This document shows positions 1-10,512 of a DNA stretch of 64,000 nucleotides, piece after piece; the stretch's first letter is position 1; the number at the start of each line of letters is the position of its first letter. The stretch is taken from the NCBI RefSeq assembly GCF_005885635.1, contig NZ_VATY01000001.1:1736001-1800000 (forward strand), in the 5' to 3' direction. Position numbers and translations under genes: made by a program. The DNA comes from Maribacter algarum (ex Zhang et al. 2020) (lineage in GTDB: Bacteria; Bacteroidota; Bacteroidia; Flavobacteriales; Flavobacteriaceae). Under the pieces are notes generated by a model, which was given only the letters and a program-made list of their open reading frames with translations, was not told the DNA's origin and did not search any database.

Positions 1-2
1 TT

Positions 3-917
3 GCTTTCGCTTTCAACAAAGAAATAATTACCGGTCTACTGCGAGATTCATTGAACTTTCAGGGTGTAATATGTACTGATTGGGGCTTAGTGAGCGATAT
101 GCCTGTAAAAGAAGCATCGGCATGGGGGGTCGAACATCTGTCGGAAAAAGAGCGGGTCAAGAAAATCTTGGACGCCGGTTGCGATATGTTGGGCGGTGAA
201 TCGCGGCCAGATTTGGTATTGCAATTGCTGGAAGAGGGTGCGATTACTGAAGATCGTTTAGATGTTTCCTTACGACGCATTTTTCGCGATAAATTCCGAT
301 TAGGACTTTTTGACAATCCGTATGTTGACACCAAAAATTTGGATGTTGTTGGAAATCCTGATTTTGTGGAAAAAGGTAAAGAGGCCCAACGAAAGGCCCT
401 AGTTTTACTGAAAAATGAGAATAATCTTCTCCCACTTGCCTCTGATAAAAAAGTGTACATCGAAGGTATGGTCGAGGGCCTGGAAAAGTTGTATCCCCAG
501 ATTGTTAGCAATGTTTCGGATGCTGACATCATTATTAAGAAATTGAATACTCCATCTTCGCCCCCAATAGGAGATAATTTGCTGGAACGTTTTTTTCCTC
601 AAGGAAGACTTGATTTTCCTGAGGAGGAAAAGACTGAGATTTTAGAACTTATTTCCTCCAAACCAACGATAACTGTATTGGAGATGCAACGTCCGCCTAT
701 TGTGCCAGATATCAATGTAGCAAGTAAAGCTGTAATTGCCGATTTTGACTGTCAAGATGAAATTATTTTGGAGTTGATTTTTGGAAAATTTAATCCTTCA
801 GGTAAGTTGCCCATTGAAATACCATCATCGGTTGAAGCTGTGGAAAATCAAATGGAAGATGTGCCCTATGATTCTAAAAATCCGCTATACAAATTCGGTC
901 ATGGTCTTTCCTATTGA
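3..917 (+). CDS. Glycoside hydrolase family 3 beta-glucosidase, 3' part only
   Basis: The reading frame is already open at the left edge, so the gene begins outside the window; the TTG at 51 is not a real start. What remains is the end of the GH3 catalytic barrel and the C-terminal alpha/beta sandwich. The VICTDWG motif carries the family's nucleophile Asp (codon 78-80). Further on come the QRKALVLLKNENNLLPL strand typical of the second domain, an NPSGKLPIEIP segment, and the characteristic ending PLYKFGHGLSY. No fibronectin-III tail follows. GH3 enzymes of this layout release terminal beta-linked glucose or N-acetylglucosamine; the exact substrate cannot be told without the N-terminal half. 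NagZ-like function in cell-wall recycling is possible but the presence of the second domain favours a beta-glucosidase. Confidence 0.88.
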   Translation, partial: AFAFNKEIITGLLRDSLNFQGVICTDWGLVSDMPVKEASAWGVEHLSEKERVKKILDAGCDMLGGESRPDLVLQLLEEGAITEDRLDVSLRRIFRDKFRLGLFDNPYVDTKNLDVVGNPDFVEKGKEAQRKALVLLKNENNLLPLASDKKVYIEGMVEGLEKLYPQIVSNVSDADIIIKKLNTPSSPPIGDNLLERFFPQGRLDFPEEEKTEILELISSKPTITVLEMQRPPIVPDINVASKAVIADFDCQDEIILELIFGKFNPSGKLPIEIPSSVEAVENQMEDVPYDSKNPLYKFGHGLSY

Positions 918-982
918 TTTAAAGTTGTAGTTAATTTTCACGTGAAAGGAGCATTGTCTATTTTCGAGTAAAATATTTATAG

Positions 983-1744
983 ATGAAAATAGTATCCTAT
1001 AATGTAAACGGTATTCGAGCCGCATTGAAAAAAGGTTTTATAGAATGGCTACAATCTGTAGACCCTGATGTAATTTGTTTGCAAGAGATTAAGGCACAAG
1101 AAGATCAACTTGATTTGTCAGTTTTTAAAGATGCGGGGTATGGGTACAATTACTGGTATAGTGCCCAAAAGAAAGGATATAGTGGAGTTGCTATTCTATC
1201 AAAAACCAAACCTGATCATATCGAGTTCGGGACAGGAATAGAAACTATGGATTTTGAGGGAAGAAATCTAAGGGCAGATTTTGGAGACCTTTCTATTATG
1301 AGTATGTATTTGCCATCAGGAAGCAACATGGAAAGGTTAGACTTCAAGCTAAACTATATGGCGGAAATTCAAGAATATTTTAATGAACTAAGAAAAGAAA
1401 GACCAAATCTTGTTGTTCTTGGAGATTATAATATCTGTCATGAGGCCATTGATATTCATAATCCTGTAGGACTCAAAAACGTATCTGGCTTTTTACCCGT
1501 GGAGCGAGAATGGATTGGTAATTTAATAAAAAGTGGATTTATTGACAGTTTTAGACACTTCAATAAAGAACCTGATAATTATACTTGGTGGAGTTACCGT
1601 GCGAATGCTAGAAATAATAACAAAGGATGGCGTTTGGATTATGCCATGGTCGCTGATTCTTTGAAAGACCGACTTAAGCGTTCCGTAATTTTATCAGAAG
1701 CAAAGCATAGTGATCATTGTCCGATTTTGGTAGAAGTAGATTAA
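983..1744 (+). CDS. xth: Exodeoxyribonuclease III (AP endonuclease)
   Basis: A 253-residue endonuclease/exonuclease/phosphatase-fold protein, full length for the family. It opens with KIVSYNVNGIRAA, has the metal-binding Glu35 in CLQEIKAQ, the GDYNICH motif (Asp and Asn of the active site) in the middle and SDHCPI near the C-terminus (catalytic Asp-His). It cleaves DNA 5' to abasic sites and has 3'-repair exonuclease activity in base-excision repair, in the cytoplasm. The ATG at 983 is 65 nt after the GH3 gene on the same strand; a strong bidirectional hairpin follows the stop. Assignment is secure at family level. Confidence 0.95.
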   Translation: MKIVSYNVNGIRAALKKGFIEWLQSVDPDVICLQEIKAQEDQLDLSVFKDAGYGYNYWYSAQKKGYSGVAILSKTKPDHIEFGTGIETMDFEGRNLRADFGDLSIMSMYLPSGSNMERLDFKLNYMAEIQEYFNELRKERPNLVVLGDYNICHEAIDIHNPVGLKNVSGFLPVEREWIGNLIKSGFIDSFRHFNKEPDNYTWWSYRANARNNNKGWRLDYAMVADSLKDRLKRSVILSEAKHSDHCPILVEVD

Positions 1745-1758
1745 AATTTTAAATCAAT

Positions 1759-1785
1759 AAAAAGCACCGATATTCGGTGCTTTTT
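1759..1785. terminator. Bidirectional intrinsic terminator
   Basis: AAAAAGCACCGA, a TAT loop, then TCGGTGCTTTTT: a perfect 12-bp stem with A-tract on one side and T-tract on the other. It lies between the convergent xth (+) and the giant T9SS gene (-), so it can end transcripts in both directions. Confidence 0.88.
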
Positions 1786-1805
1786 ATTTTGCAAGAACCA
1801 ATATC

Positions 1806-4800
1806 TTATCTGTAGACAGTAACATTGCCAACAAACTCGCGCCTGTCATTAGGCCCGTTTAGTTTAATGACGTACCAGTAATCACCGGTCGGTAAGTCAA
1901 CCTTGTTATATGAGCCATCCCATTCGCCTTGTCCGATAAACTCTTTTATTGTTCGACCATAGCGATCGTAGATGCGAACATAGATGTCAGGGAATGCTTC
2001 AGTGTTTTTGATAATCCATTTGTCTTTATAACCGTCCCCATCAGGCGTAAAGAAATTTGGTATTTCGATATCGATGAATTCCATCGGTACTTGAACACTT
2101 GCTTCACATCCTTTTCCATCGACAACGCGGACCAGGTAATTTCCATCTTTATTAATGAAGTAAGAGCCAGTACGACTTGGTGTATCTTCGAAGTAGTAGG
2201 TATAATTACCATCACCTCCATTTGCCTCCACTAATATTTCATTGAAAGTTCCATCAAGACTTGTTAGGGTCAATGGAATAATAGCCTCAACTTCAATAGT
2301 ATTTAATTTTTCAATACAGCCGCCTTGATGAATAATACTGATGTAATGCATGCCCGGAGCGATGTTCTCAAATACAGGACTCGTTTGAGCAGCCGCGGGA
2401 TTTTCAGAATCAAGCGCGTAAAGTACTTCACTATTGAGTTCCTCATTTTCAAGTGTAACAGTTGTGGTCTGATATGGTACTCCATCTTTACACTCGTATA
2501 AAGTTTCGTACGATGCTGTTAAATCGACCCCTACTTTTACTTCTTGGACTAATACATCATAACAGCCGTTGGCATCTGTTATATAGATATTGTAGAAACC
2601 ACCATCTAAATTATCCAAAAGTAAATTGCTTCCTGATATTGTTGTAGACGGATCATTCAGTCCAGTGAGGTTGTATTCGTATGGAGTTGTTCCTCCAGAT
2701 ATATTTAGTTCAATCAATCCATTATCATCCGTTGAACATTCTTCATCATCAACTCGTGCTACGTTAATCGCCAATGCGGCAGTTGGTACAACAACAGTAA
2801 TATTATCCAAAAGGAATTCGCATCCGTTGGCATCTTGCACAATAACCGAATACGTTCCGCCATCAAGTCCCTCAAAAACATTCGAATTTTGTGCTTTTTG
2901 AGGTTGTGAAGAGATAATATATTGGTGAGGTGCTACACCACCTTGAGAATTAACGGTAATGCTACCATTGAGTTCTCCAAAACATTGTACATTTTGAACT
3001 GTTCCTAGTGTTGCTGACAATACTGGGGGTTCATCAATGATTATTGGCGTATCATTGTAATCTTCACAGTTTCCAGCTCCAGTTGCTCGGATTCTATAAG
3101 TTCCAGGGCCTAAATTTTCGAAGATTCCCGAATTTTGTACAGCTCCTGTAAGGGTTCCATTTAACTCTAGTTGATACTGATATTCACCAAGACCTCCTAT
3201 GGCAGTTGCTATTAGTACAGCATCAGATTCACCATTGCAATTAATAATGGTATTATTATCGTCTACAGTTACTTCTAAAGGCTCTACCACATTTATTGTG
3301 CGAATAACGGTTAGCGGAGATATACAAGTTGGTGTTGCTAAATCCCTAACTGAGAATTCGTACTTAGCTGATGCCAGAGCTGGGTAAACCGTTTGTGTGC
3401 TCCATCCCGTAACATGTGCTGCTGGAGAAACAATACTAAATTCATAAGCGCCAGACCCGCCGGTCGCCGAAACTGTAATCTCACCAGAGTTGGGAGTACA
3501 ATTAGGCTCTTGCGTAATCGCCGCATCTATTTCTAGAATAGGAGGATCGGTTATTGAGAGGGTAGCCGTGGTGGCGTCACAACCGTATCCGTCAATTACT
3601 GTAACCGTATAATCACCTTGCACTAAACCAGTAAATGTATTGGAAGTTTGAGGTACGCTACTAATTCCAGTTGTGACATTGTCTAAGATAAATTGATATG
3701 CCGTTGGACCGTTCAATCTTGTAGCGACAACCGAAATACTTCCGTTGTCTGCACCTGGACAATCCGTATTGGTAACAGATATAGTTGCTGGGTCTATAGT
3801 AATAAGATCTATTGGGGAAATGGTAAAAGGTTTTGTGACATTTGCGCATCCGCGTAAGTCGCGAAGTGTAATCTCATAGTTTATTCCAGAAGTAAGTCCG
3901 CTGAAAACATTGTTCGGGTCAAAATCTTGAATCGGAGTACCAGGACTAGCCGTATCTATCAATCGGAATTCGTATCCACCCCAACCACCATCAGGAGTTG
4001 CCGTAATTTGAGCATCGTTTCCTGGAATACATGTTAATTCCTGCGTTTGCCCAAAGGTGAAGTCCATTACTTTCACCGGAGATTGTATGGTAATATGGTC
4101 TGTTACAGCAGCACATTTAGGTACGTCGGTTGCCCTTACTTCCACGAAATACGTGCCTACCGGAAGAGTTGTAACCGAAGTACTTCCTGAAGATGTATTG
4201 TCAGAACCATTTACAACCGAAACGGTTGGCGCATTGGTGTTATAAATTTCATAGTCGAAGGCTCCTGAATATCCTGAAACCGTGAATTCAATTCCTCCAT
4301 CTGAACCTCCAAAACAATAAATGTCGTTTAATTTGGCACCAACGACTTCAATAGTGTCAAAAGGTGCAATGGTATGAACTACTTGAGCCGTGCAACGTGT
4401 GACCGTATCGGTTAGTTCAAAAACATAAGTACCCGGATTTCCAGCACCCAAATCAATAGAACCATGACCAGTTCCGTTAATCAAATTGCCGGAAGGAAGC
4501 TCTCTAACTTCATAATTTGGAATTCCAGTACCATCGGCGCCAACAACATTGATAATTTCATTGTCAACGCAATTCATTGGACCAGAACTCACTCGAACTA
4601 TTGAGGCAGTTACTTTTGTAGCAGCAGGTACATTAACTGTTGTTTGGTCCGTACAATTGTTAGCGTCAATTACATCTATGGTAACAATGCGTGCAGTTGT
4701 TAAGTATGGAATATCGTAGGTAGTGCTATTTGTAAAACTACTCCCATTAAAACTATATACATAAGGTGCTTTACCAGTTGCCCCAGCAGATACCGTAATT

Positions 4801-7800
4801 GTGGCCATTCCTAAATTATTGTCACTTGTACAAGTAAAAAGAGATACGGTTGGAGTTGATAATTGTAAAAGTGTGGGTTCACTAATAGCTATTCCCGTTA
4901 AGGATTGAATACAGTTTTTGGAAGAACGAATATCAACATCATGTAAACCAGGGGTTAGCCCTTCAAAAACATTTGAAGATTGATAGGCTCCTCCGTCAAT
5001 TCTGTATTCATAGGCCACATCAAGATTGTCCGCTGTTGGGTTGCGACCAATAATAATCTTACCATCATTCGCTCCATTACAGGTAACAGATTCCTTTGAT
5101 TCCACGATAAAATCAGGAGCCACAGGAACTGTCAATTGAAGTGGAGGAGTATCTTGTGTTGGACATCTTTCAGCAGGTAATATTTGAGGGTCGATATCGG
5201 TAACCGTATACACATAGTTTACTCCAGCCGCCAAACGGTCAAATATACCAGTGGTGTTGGTTTCCTCGCCAGGAGCATAAGAGGCTGGAATAGGGTTAAT
5301 CGTAAATTGGAAAGTTCCTGAACCGCCATATGCTGAGGCCAACATTTCTCCATTATCAGTATTAGACGTATCGCAATCTACCGTTTTAGTAATCTTTGAT
5401 TGCGCTACCAATTGAGGATAGATAAAGATGTTTTGAGATACGGAACATCCGTTTTCGTCACGAATCTCCAAGGTATGGTTCCCTGGGCCTAATTGTTTGT
5501 TTGGCGTTGTCGTAACTTCCCCGTCCCAAATGTATTTTGGTGCCCCATCTACTGGATTGGTTCCTGGGTTTGTAAGAGTCGCAACCACATCATAAATCTC
5601 ATTGGTCGAAGTACATCTATTGGTAACATCAACTTTGTCAATTGCTGGAATAGCATCTTGAGTTATGGTAACAGGAGTTCCCAATTCGGCAATACATCCG
5701 CTTCCATCACGTACATAAACTTGATAAATGTTGTTAGTGCCATCATATGCCGATGGTGTGATTTCTTGGTACGTATCTGCACTCCAAGCTGATGCAGGTA
5801 AAGTTGCTGGATCCGTGCCATCAACTACATAAGCGTACTCATAAGGATGCCAGCTGGTTTGGTCTAGTTTATTTCTTCTATTGAAATAGGTTTGATTGTC
5901 CCAACCTCCGGTAGCATTAACTGCTATTTGCGCACCTACGTGACAGTTAGCCGGAACATATTGCTCCAATTCAATTTGTAGCTTTGCTTTCGGGCGATAA
6001 ATCAAAAACCTTTCACCTGCGGTACATCCCGAGCTATCCTCAACTTCTACGACATACCAAGCTACCCTCATGTTTGGAATATTCAAAGTGAGAGGTGCCC
6101 CTGTTCCTGAAACACTTTGATTATAGTGAAAAGCTGTGTTAGCTGGTCGACCGGCGTTATAGATTTTAATATCCACATTTCCTGGGGCGTAGTTCTCAAT
6201 CGTTAATTGAACCTCACCGTCTTGAGCATTTCTACAGGTTTCACTTTGTGGAACGGCATCTACGGTTATAAATCCTGTAGGCGGTTGAACGATAGGACGA
6301 AGCGATCTCCATCTCACACAACCAGTGTTTAAATCTCTAATGGCAACCGAGTAGGCTACCCCAAATAAAAGTTTACCATATAGTGCGCTATTGGTGAATC
6401 GATAATCACGTTCATTTTCAGGGTCTAGGGGATCATAAAGCGGATTTTCGGCATCGTCGAAAGGTCTCCATCCACTGTTTACGTCATCTTCAATACCATC
6501 GCCATCATCATCGATAAGCTGATATGGGTAAAGCCGTACTTCGAAAGGCCCTTCCAAATCTGGTGTGCCATCATTATCACTATCTATATTCGTAATCGAA
6601 AAATCATAGGTAGCTCCGTTCGCGCAGGTCTGTAATGCTACGGGACTTGTAACTCCGGAGGGAATAGGAGGTGAATCAATGGTATATACAGCTGACTCCC
6701 ATAAACAACCTTTATCATCTTCGATTCGAACAACAAAATGATGCGCCCAGTACATTCTAATATCAAAACCTGTATTTGTGCCATAAAGTGCTGGCTTGCT
6801 AGCGCTGTTATAATTGGAGTTCGTCGCTAAGTCAATATTTTCATAACGCCGGTAGGTCCAAGTTCTGGTCTCATCACCTGCTTCGTATTTTACTCTGTCT
6901 CGTACACGAACCAATGAAATGGTTACTGGACTAGTTGAGTTTTGAATGTTCTTCACTTTGATATTTCCCCAAACGTTCCCACCTGCTACGGGATCACATT
7001 GGATATCAGTTTTTTCGATTTCAGCCGTTATCGCTGATTCTGCACCGATTATTGCTTGAACTCCCGTAAGCTCGCAACCTAAGGCATCTCGAATACTATA
7101 ATTGTATGTTGTAGCGTCTAAATTACTATAGATTGTTTTTGACGTAAATGGACTTCCATCGAAACTATATAAATAAGGTGGAGTACCGCCATTTGCTATT
7201 AATTCAATAGAACCTGTACCGTCCTTTCCACAAGCTGTATCAGAAACACTATGACTTGAAGTCAAGGCTGGAGATAAAACCACATTGACAGGGTCAGTGG
7301 TAAAAATGCATCCTTTGGCATCAGTAACTTCGAAAGTATATGATCCGGCAGCACCTGCGTTAAAAGGCACCGTAGCTGTGGAGTAACCACTTCCACTATC
7401 AACTCTATAGGTATATGGAGGATAACCTTCTTCAGGAGTTACTTCAATTATAGCATCAGGTGTAGCACCACAGCCCAAGGGTTTAGTAATCTGAGCCAAA
7501 GCGAACAGTTGACCCGAAATTTTTGTATCGGCTACAATCGTTTCACAACCATTATTACCAATAACCTTAACGATATACTCATCGGGAGTAAGGTTTGAAA
7601 GTGTAAATGTTCCGCCGGTAATCGGTAGAGGAGTGCCATTATTCACAGAGTAGAAGTATGGAGCTTCGCCAGCTGTAACATCAATTTTAAGTTCTCCTTT
7701 CGTTGCTGTTGAATAGCAGTAGTTAGAGCTTGCGATGTCTACAGTTGAGGTTGGACCTCCTTGGTCAGTTAGATTGAAAGTGGTTGTGTCAAGCAGACAA

Positions 7801-10223
7801 CCATTGACATCCGTTACCCGAATCGTATGTGTGCCAGGTTGACTCAGACCAGTTATGGTTTTGTTGCTTTGAGAAGGAGTTATCGTGTTGTCCGGTTGTT
7901 GAACGGCATAGGTGTAACTTCCCCAGCCACCGGAGGCCTCAATGGTAACCGAACCGGGCATTCCGCAATTCATACTGCCTATGGAAAAAGAATCTACAGT
8001 CAATGGGGACGGTGGGCCACTTACCGTTACAGTTTCTACTTTTTGACAAGTTCCCGATATATCGGTGATGTACAGGGTATAGGTGTCGGCCCATAAGTTG
8101 GAGATGGTCGCTGGTGAGCTTGTTGCTCCATAAACCCCATAACCTGTCGGCAATCCAGCACCATCTACGACATCTATACTGAATGAAGTATCAAAATTGT
8201 TTACGGAGACTTCAATGCTTCCATCGGATGTTCCTGCCGCAGCACAACTTACGTTATTTTTAACTAGTACGTTTGTGGTAAACTGAATCGGATTTGGAAC
8301 AATAAAATTCCGGACTATCTTACATCCGTCATCGGCCGTAACTTCAAAGGTGTAGGTGTTTGGTAGAAGTCCATTGAACGTGTCTCCGGGTGCATTAATA
8401 ACAGTAGGAGCTGTGATTCTAAATGTGAATGGAGCTTCTCCGTTTTGAACGGCAACTTGAACATCGGTTGCACCAGTAGAACAATCGACATTACTTGTTA
8501 TAAAAGTCAAGTCTGATGGATTTGACCCAGCGCTAACAGCTTGGTCTACTGTGGTGGTACAACCGAGAGCATCTTTTATAGTTATGGTGTAATCACCGGC
8601 TCCTAATCCTGTTAAAGCTGCACTGCTTTGAAAATCAACACCATTTAAACTGTATTCAAACGGAGCTGTTCCACCTGCGGTAACTGAAGCTGTGATAGTA
8701 GCCGAGCCATTAGTACAGTCAATTTGCTGCGTTACTGCCGCACTTGCTGTAAATGCTGGACCGGTATTTATATCAACAGGGTTGGCTGTTATGTCGCATG
8801 TACCCCCAGCTTTTTCTTTTCTGATAATTGCTGTGTAGCTTCCGGCAGTTAGATTACTAAAAACATTTGAAGTTTGAAAACTACCTCCTCCATCAATACT
8901 GTATGTGATTGAATAGCCTTGCGTATCAGTAACATCAACGGTTAGACTTCCATCATCGGTACCGTTACAGCTTATATCCTTCGGAATTACGGTGTAAGTG
9001 ATTTCCGTTTCCGTTGTTATGTTCACTGGACTTGCATCTACTTCGCATCCGTTTGCATCTCTTAGGTTAATGGTATAAGCACCTGCTGTTCCCGCGGCAA
9101 TTGTGGTTTGATTACCTGAATTAAAAGGCAGGTAACTTCCCCCGTTATCTAGACTATATTCGAAGGGCGGATTTCCTCCAGTAGGAGATACGGTAATAAT
9201 TCCATCAGTACAATCAATATTTTTAGTAACCACCACATTGGGTTGAATATTTACAAACCCAGGAATAGTTTCAATTGCATTGTAGGTGCAATTTGATACG
9301 CTGGCTAGGGTGACTTCAATATCGTAAGTTCCAGCTCCTAAATTTGGGAAAGTGTAGGAGTTACTGGTCACAGGCCCTGAAGAGTTTATTAAACTTCCAC
9401 CCTGACTAATCTTAAATACATAAGTTGAAGATGCATTGTTAATATCCACTTGAATACCGCCTTGAGCTGCGTTACAGCTAATGGGTAAGACGGTTGTTGT
9501 TGCATCTATACTATTATTTCCAACGGCTAGGTTATCTAGAATGAATACGCATCCATCTGTATCATTTTTTCGACGTATTTGAACATCATAATCGCTTACA
9601 CTACTTATTGAAAATACATTTGAATCTTGCCAAGTAGCGCCACTATTGATACTATATTCATAAGTGGAAGGCACATTGTTGATTGTGATGCTTCCTGAAG
9701 TACCACAATCAATATTTGTTACTACTGCACTTGGATCGAGTCCGTTTGCGTAGACATTGAAATAAAATCTTTCAGACGAATTATCATTGTATTGCACATA
9801 GATACGGTACTGCCCCCCAGCGCTAATATTGTATTGTGTATTGGTACTAACTTGATTCCACGTACATGTAGGAGAAGTGTTAGCGCAATTTAACTGGGCG
9901 GGAGAACAACTTCCTTCTTGCAATTTGGACCAAATAATTTGTTTTAAGTTAGGAATATTCGTTGTCAACAACCGTTGGGCATTTGCTCCGCACAAAAATA
10001 TTTCATGGAGTTCACTACCATCATCGCTACAAATAAGAACATTGTCAGAAATGCCGGAAAGAGGATGCGCAAAAAGAAATGCTGACTCTATTTCAATCTC
10101 ATTTTTTTCTTCAATTACGAATATTTCAGGAACGAAAAATGCAAATAATGACGAAGCTGTAAGAATAAGCATCGAAAAAATAGCAAATTGTTTTGGTCGA
10201 AATGAATACCTAAAAGTAGTCAT
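1806..10223 (-). CDS. Giant SprB-repeat protein with type B T9SS sorting domain
   Basis: A 2805-residue exported protein. A Sec signal peptide is visible (basic N-terminus, then hydrophobic IFSMLILTASSLFAFF). A short Cys-rich leader module (residues about 60-125) precedes about 29 repeat units of roughly 75-95 residues, most shaped as CxxxxGxIxVxxxGGxxPYxYSL...F..L.AGxYxVxVxDxxGC; these match the SprB repeat family. About residues 1090-1330 break the pattern and include a calcium-loop-like stretch (DDDGDGIEDD). The last about 83 residues, from IPNFFTPDGDGYKDKW to the end GNVTVYR, are the gliding-motility-associated type B C-terminal domain that directs secretion through the type IX system. 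By analogy to SprB it is probably a surface adhesin or structural filament; its ligand is unknown. It stands alone between xth and tas with no partner gene. Confidence 0.9.
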   Translation of the reverse strand: MTTFRYSFRPKQFAIFSMLILTASSLFAFFVPEIFVIEEKNEIEIESAFLFAHPLSGISDNVLICSDDGSELHEIFLCGANAQRLLTTNIPNLKQIIWSKLQEGSCSPAQLNCANTSPTCTWNQVSTNTQYNISAGGQYRIYVQYNDNSSERFYFNVYANGLDPSAVVTNIDCGTSGSITINNVPSTYEYSINSGATWQDSNVFSISSVSDYDVQIRRKNDTDGCVFILDNLAVGNNSIDATTTVLPISCNAAQGGIQVDINNASSTYVFKISQGGSLINSSGPVTSNSYTFPNLGAGTYDIEVTLASVSNCTYNAIETIPGFVNIQPNVVVTKNIDCTDGIITVSPTGGNPPFEYSLDNGGSYLPFNSGNQTTIAAGTAGAYTINLRDANGCEVDASPVNITTETEITYTVIPKDISCNGTDDGSLTVDVTDTQGYSITYSIDGGGSFQTSNVFSNLTAGSYTAIIRKEKAGGTCDITANPVDINTGPAFTASAAVTQQIDCTNGSATITASVTAGGTAPFEYSLNGVDFQSSAALTGLGAGDYTITIKDALGCTTTVDQAVSAGSNPSDLTFITSNVDCSTGATDVQVAVQNGEAPFTFRITAPTVINAPGDTFNGLLPNTYTFEVTADDGCKIVRNFIVPNPIQFTTNVLVKNNVSCAAAGTSDGSIEVSVNNFDTSFSIDVVDGAGLPTGYGVYGATSSPATISNLWADTYTLYITDISGTCQKVETVTVSGPPSPLTVDSFSIGSMNCGMPGSVTIEASGGWGSYTYAVQQPDNTITPSQSNKTITGLSQPGTHTIRVTDVNGCLLDTTTFNLTDQGGPTSTVDIASSNYCYSTATKGELKIDVTAGEAPYFYSVNNGTPLPITGGTFTLSNLTPDEYIVKVIGNNGCETIVADTKISGQLFALAQITKPLGCGATPDAIIEVTPEEGYPPYTYRVDSGSGYSTATVPFNAGAAGSYTFEVTDAKGCIFTTDPVNVVLSPALTSSHSVSDTACGKDGTGSIELIANGGTPPYLYSFDGSPFTSKTIYSNLDATTYNYSIRDALGCELTGVQAIIGAESAITAEIEKTDIQCDPVAGGNVWGNIKVKNIQNSTSPVTISLVRVRDRVKYEAGDETRTWTYRRYENIDLATNSNYNSASKPALYGTNTGFDIRMYWAHHFVVRIEDDKGCLWESAVYTIDSPPIPSGVTSPVALQTCANGATYDFSITNIDSDNDGTPDLEGPFEVRLYPYQLIDDDGDGIEDDVNSGWRPFDDAENPLYDPLDPENERDYRFTNSALYGKLLFGVAYSVAIRDLNTGCVRWRSLRPIVQPPTGFITVDAVPQSETCRNAQDGEVQLTIENYAPGNVDIKIYNAGRPANTAFHYNQSVSGTGAPLTLNIPNMRVAWYVVEVEDSSGCTAGERFLIYRPKAKLQIELEQYVPANCHVGAQIAVNATGGWDNQTYFNRRNKLDQTSWHPYEYAYVVDGTDPATLPASAWSADTYQEITPSAYDGTNNIYQVYVRDGSGCIAELGTPVTITQDAIPAIDKVDVTNRCTSTNEIYDVVATLTNPGTNPVDGAPKYIWDGEVTTTPNKQLGPGNHTLEIRDENGCSVSQNIFIYPQLVAQSKITKTVDCDTSNTDNGEMLASAYGGSGTFQFTINPIPASYAPGEETNTTGIFDRLAAGVNYVYTVTDIDPQILPAERCPTQDTPPLQLTVPVAPDFIVESKESVTCNGANDGKIIIGRNPTADNLDVAYEYRIDGGAYQSSNVFEGLTPGLHDVDIRSSKNCIQSLTGIAISEPTLLQLSTPTVSLFTCTSDNNLGMATITVSAGATGKAPYVYSFNGSSFTNSTTYDIPYLTTARIVTIDVIDANNCTDQTTVNVPAATKVTASIVRVSSGPMNCVDNEIINVVGADGTGIPNYEVRELPSGNLINGTGHGSIDLGAGNPGTYVFELTDTVTRCTAQVVHTIAPFDTIEVVGAKLNDIYCFGGSDGGIEFTVSGYSGAFDYEIYNTNAPTVSVVNGSDNTSSGSTSVTTLPVGTYFVEVRATDVPKCAAVTDHITIQSPVKVMDFTFGQTQELTCIPGNDAQITATPDGGWGGYEFRLIDTASPGTPIQDFDPNNVFSGLTSGINYEITLRDLRGCANVTKPFTISPIDLITIDPATISVTNTDCPGADNGSISVVATRLNGPTAYQFILDNVTTGISSVPQTSNTFTGLVQGDYTVTVIDGYGCDATTATLSITDPPILEIDAAITQEPNCTPNSGEITVSATGGSGAYEFSIVSPAAHVTGWSTQTVYPALASAKYEFSVRDLATPTCISPLTVIRTINVVEPLEVTVDDNNTIINCNGESDAVLIATAIGGLGEYQYQLELNGTLTGAVQNSGIFENLGPGTYRIRATGAGNCEDYNDTPIIIDEPPVLSATLGTVQNVQCFGELNGSITVNSQGGVAPHQYIISSQPQKAQNSNVFEGLDGGTYSVIVQDANGCEFLLDNITVVVPTAALAINVARVDDEECSTDDNGLIELNISGGTTPYEYNLTGLNDPSTTISGSNLLLDNLDGGFYNIYITDANGCYDVLVQEVKVGVDLTASYETLYECKDGVPYQTTTVTLENEELNSEVLYALDSENPAAAQTSPVFENIAPGMHYISIIHQGGCIEKLNTIEVEAIIPLTLTSLDGTFNEILVEANGGDGNYTYYFEDTPSRTGSYFINKDGNYLVRVVDGKGCEASVQVPMEFIDIEIPNFFTPDGDGYKDKWIIKNTEAFPDIYVRIYDRYGRTIKEFIGQGEWDGSYNKVDLPTGDYWYVIKLNGPNDRREFVGNVTVYR
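2090..9740 (-). repeat. Array of about 29 SprB-type protein repeats
   Basis: The coding sequence consists of diverged tandem units, each ending in a conserved D-x-x-G-C-like motif (for example DANGC, DALGC, DAKGC, DGKGC). Units differ strongly at the DNA level, so the array looks old rather than recently amplified. Boundaries are approximate and were counted by eye. Confidence 0.75.
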
Positions 10224-10472
10224 ATGTAGGTTTTTAGTTGGCAGTTATTTTTGTCAATAAATTGGGGATGCTATCGACAAAAGGCTTTTTAAATAACGTT
10301 TCAAAACAGGGCCTTAGTATCCCAAAAATTGAGAATAAAACGGTTTTTCGATGTCTGCCTGATAATATAGGACAACAGGCGTATAATTTTTTCTTTGAAA
10401 ATCATAATTATTTGATAAACAGAGTATTATCAATGCGTATGATATTCTGCTTAAAACTGCCTAAAAATTTGA

Positions 10473-10480
10473 TAAATTTG
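10473..10480 (+). promoter_or_regulatory. Bacteroidota -7 element upstream of tas
   Basis: TAAATTTG matches the TAnnTTTG consensus exactly and sits 32 nt before the ATG at 10513. No clear TTG -33 element at the right distance. The 289-nt gap 10224-10512 holds this element and otherwise no gene or strong structure that I can see. Confidence 0.5.
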
Positions 10481-10512
10481 CTTTTCTATAAAAGTGAGAA
10501 CCGACAATTTCT

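Noticed and set aside
1929-10260. Several ORFs of 60-127 codons on the plus strand and in other minus frames within the giant gene
   Set aside because: They are shadows of the repeat-rich coding sequence, have no family character, and overlap it entirely.
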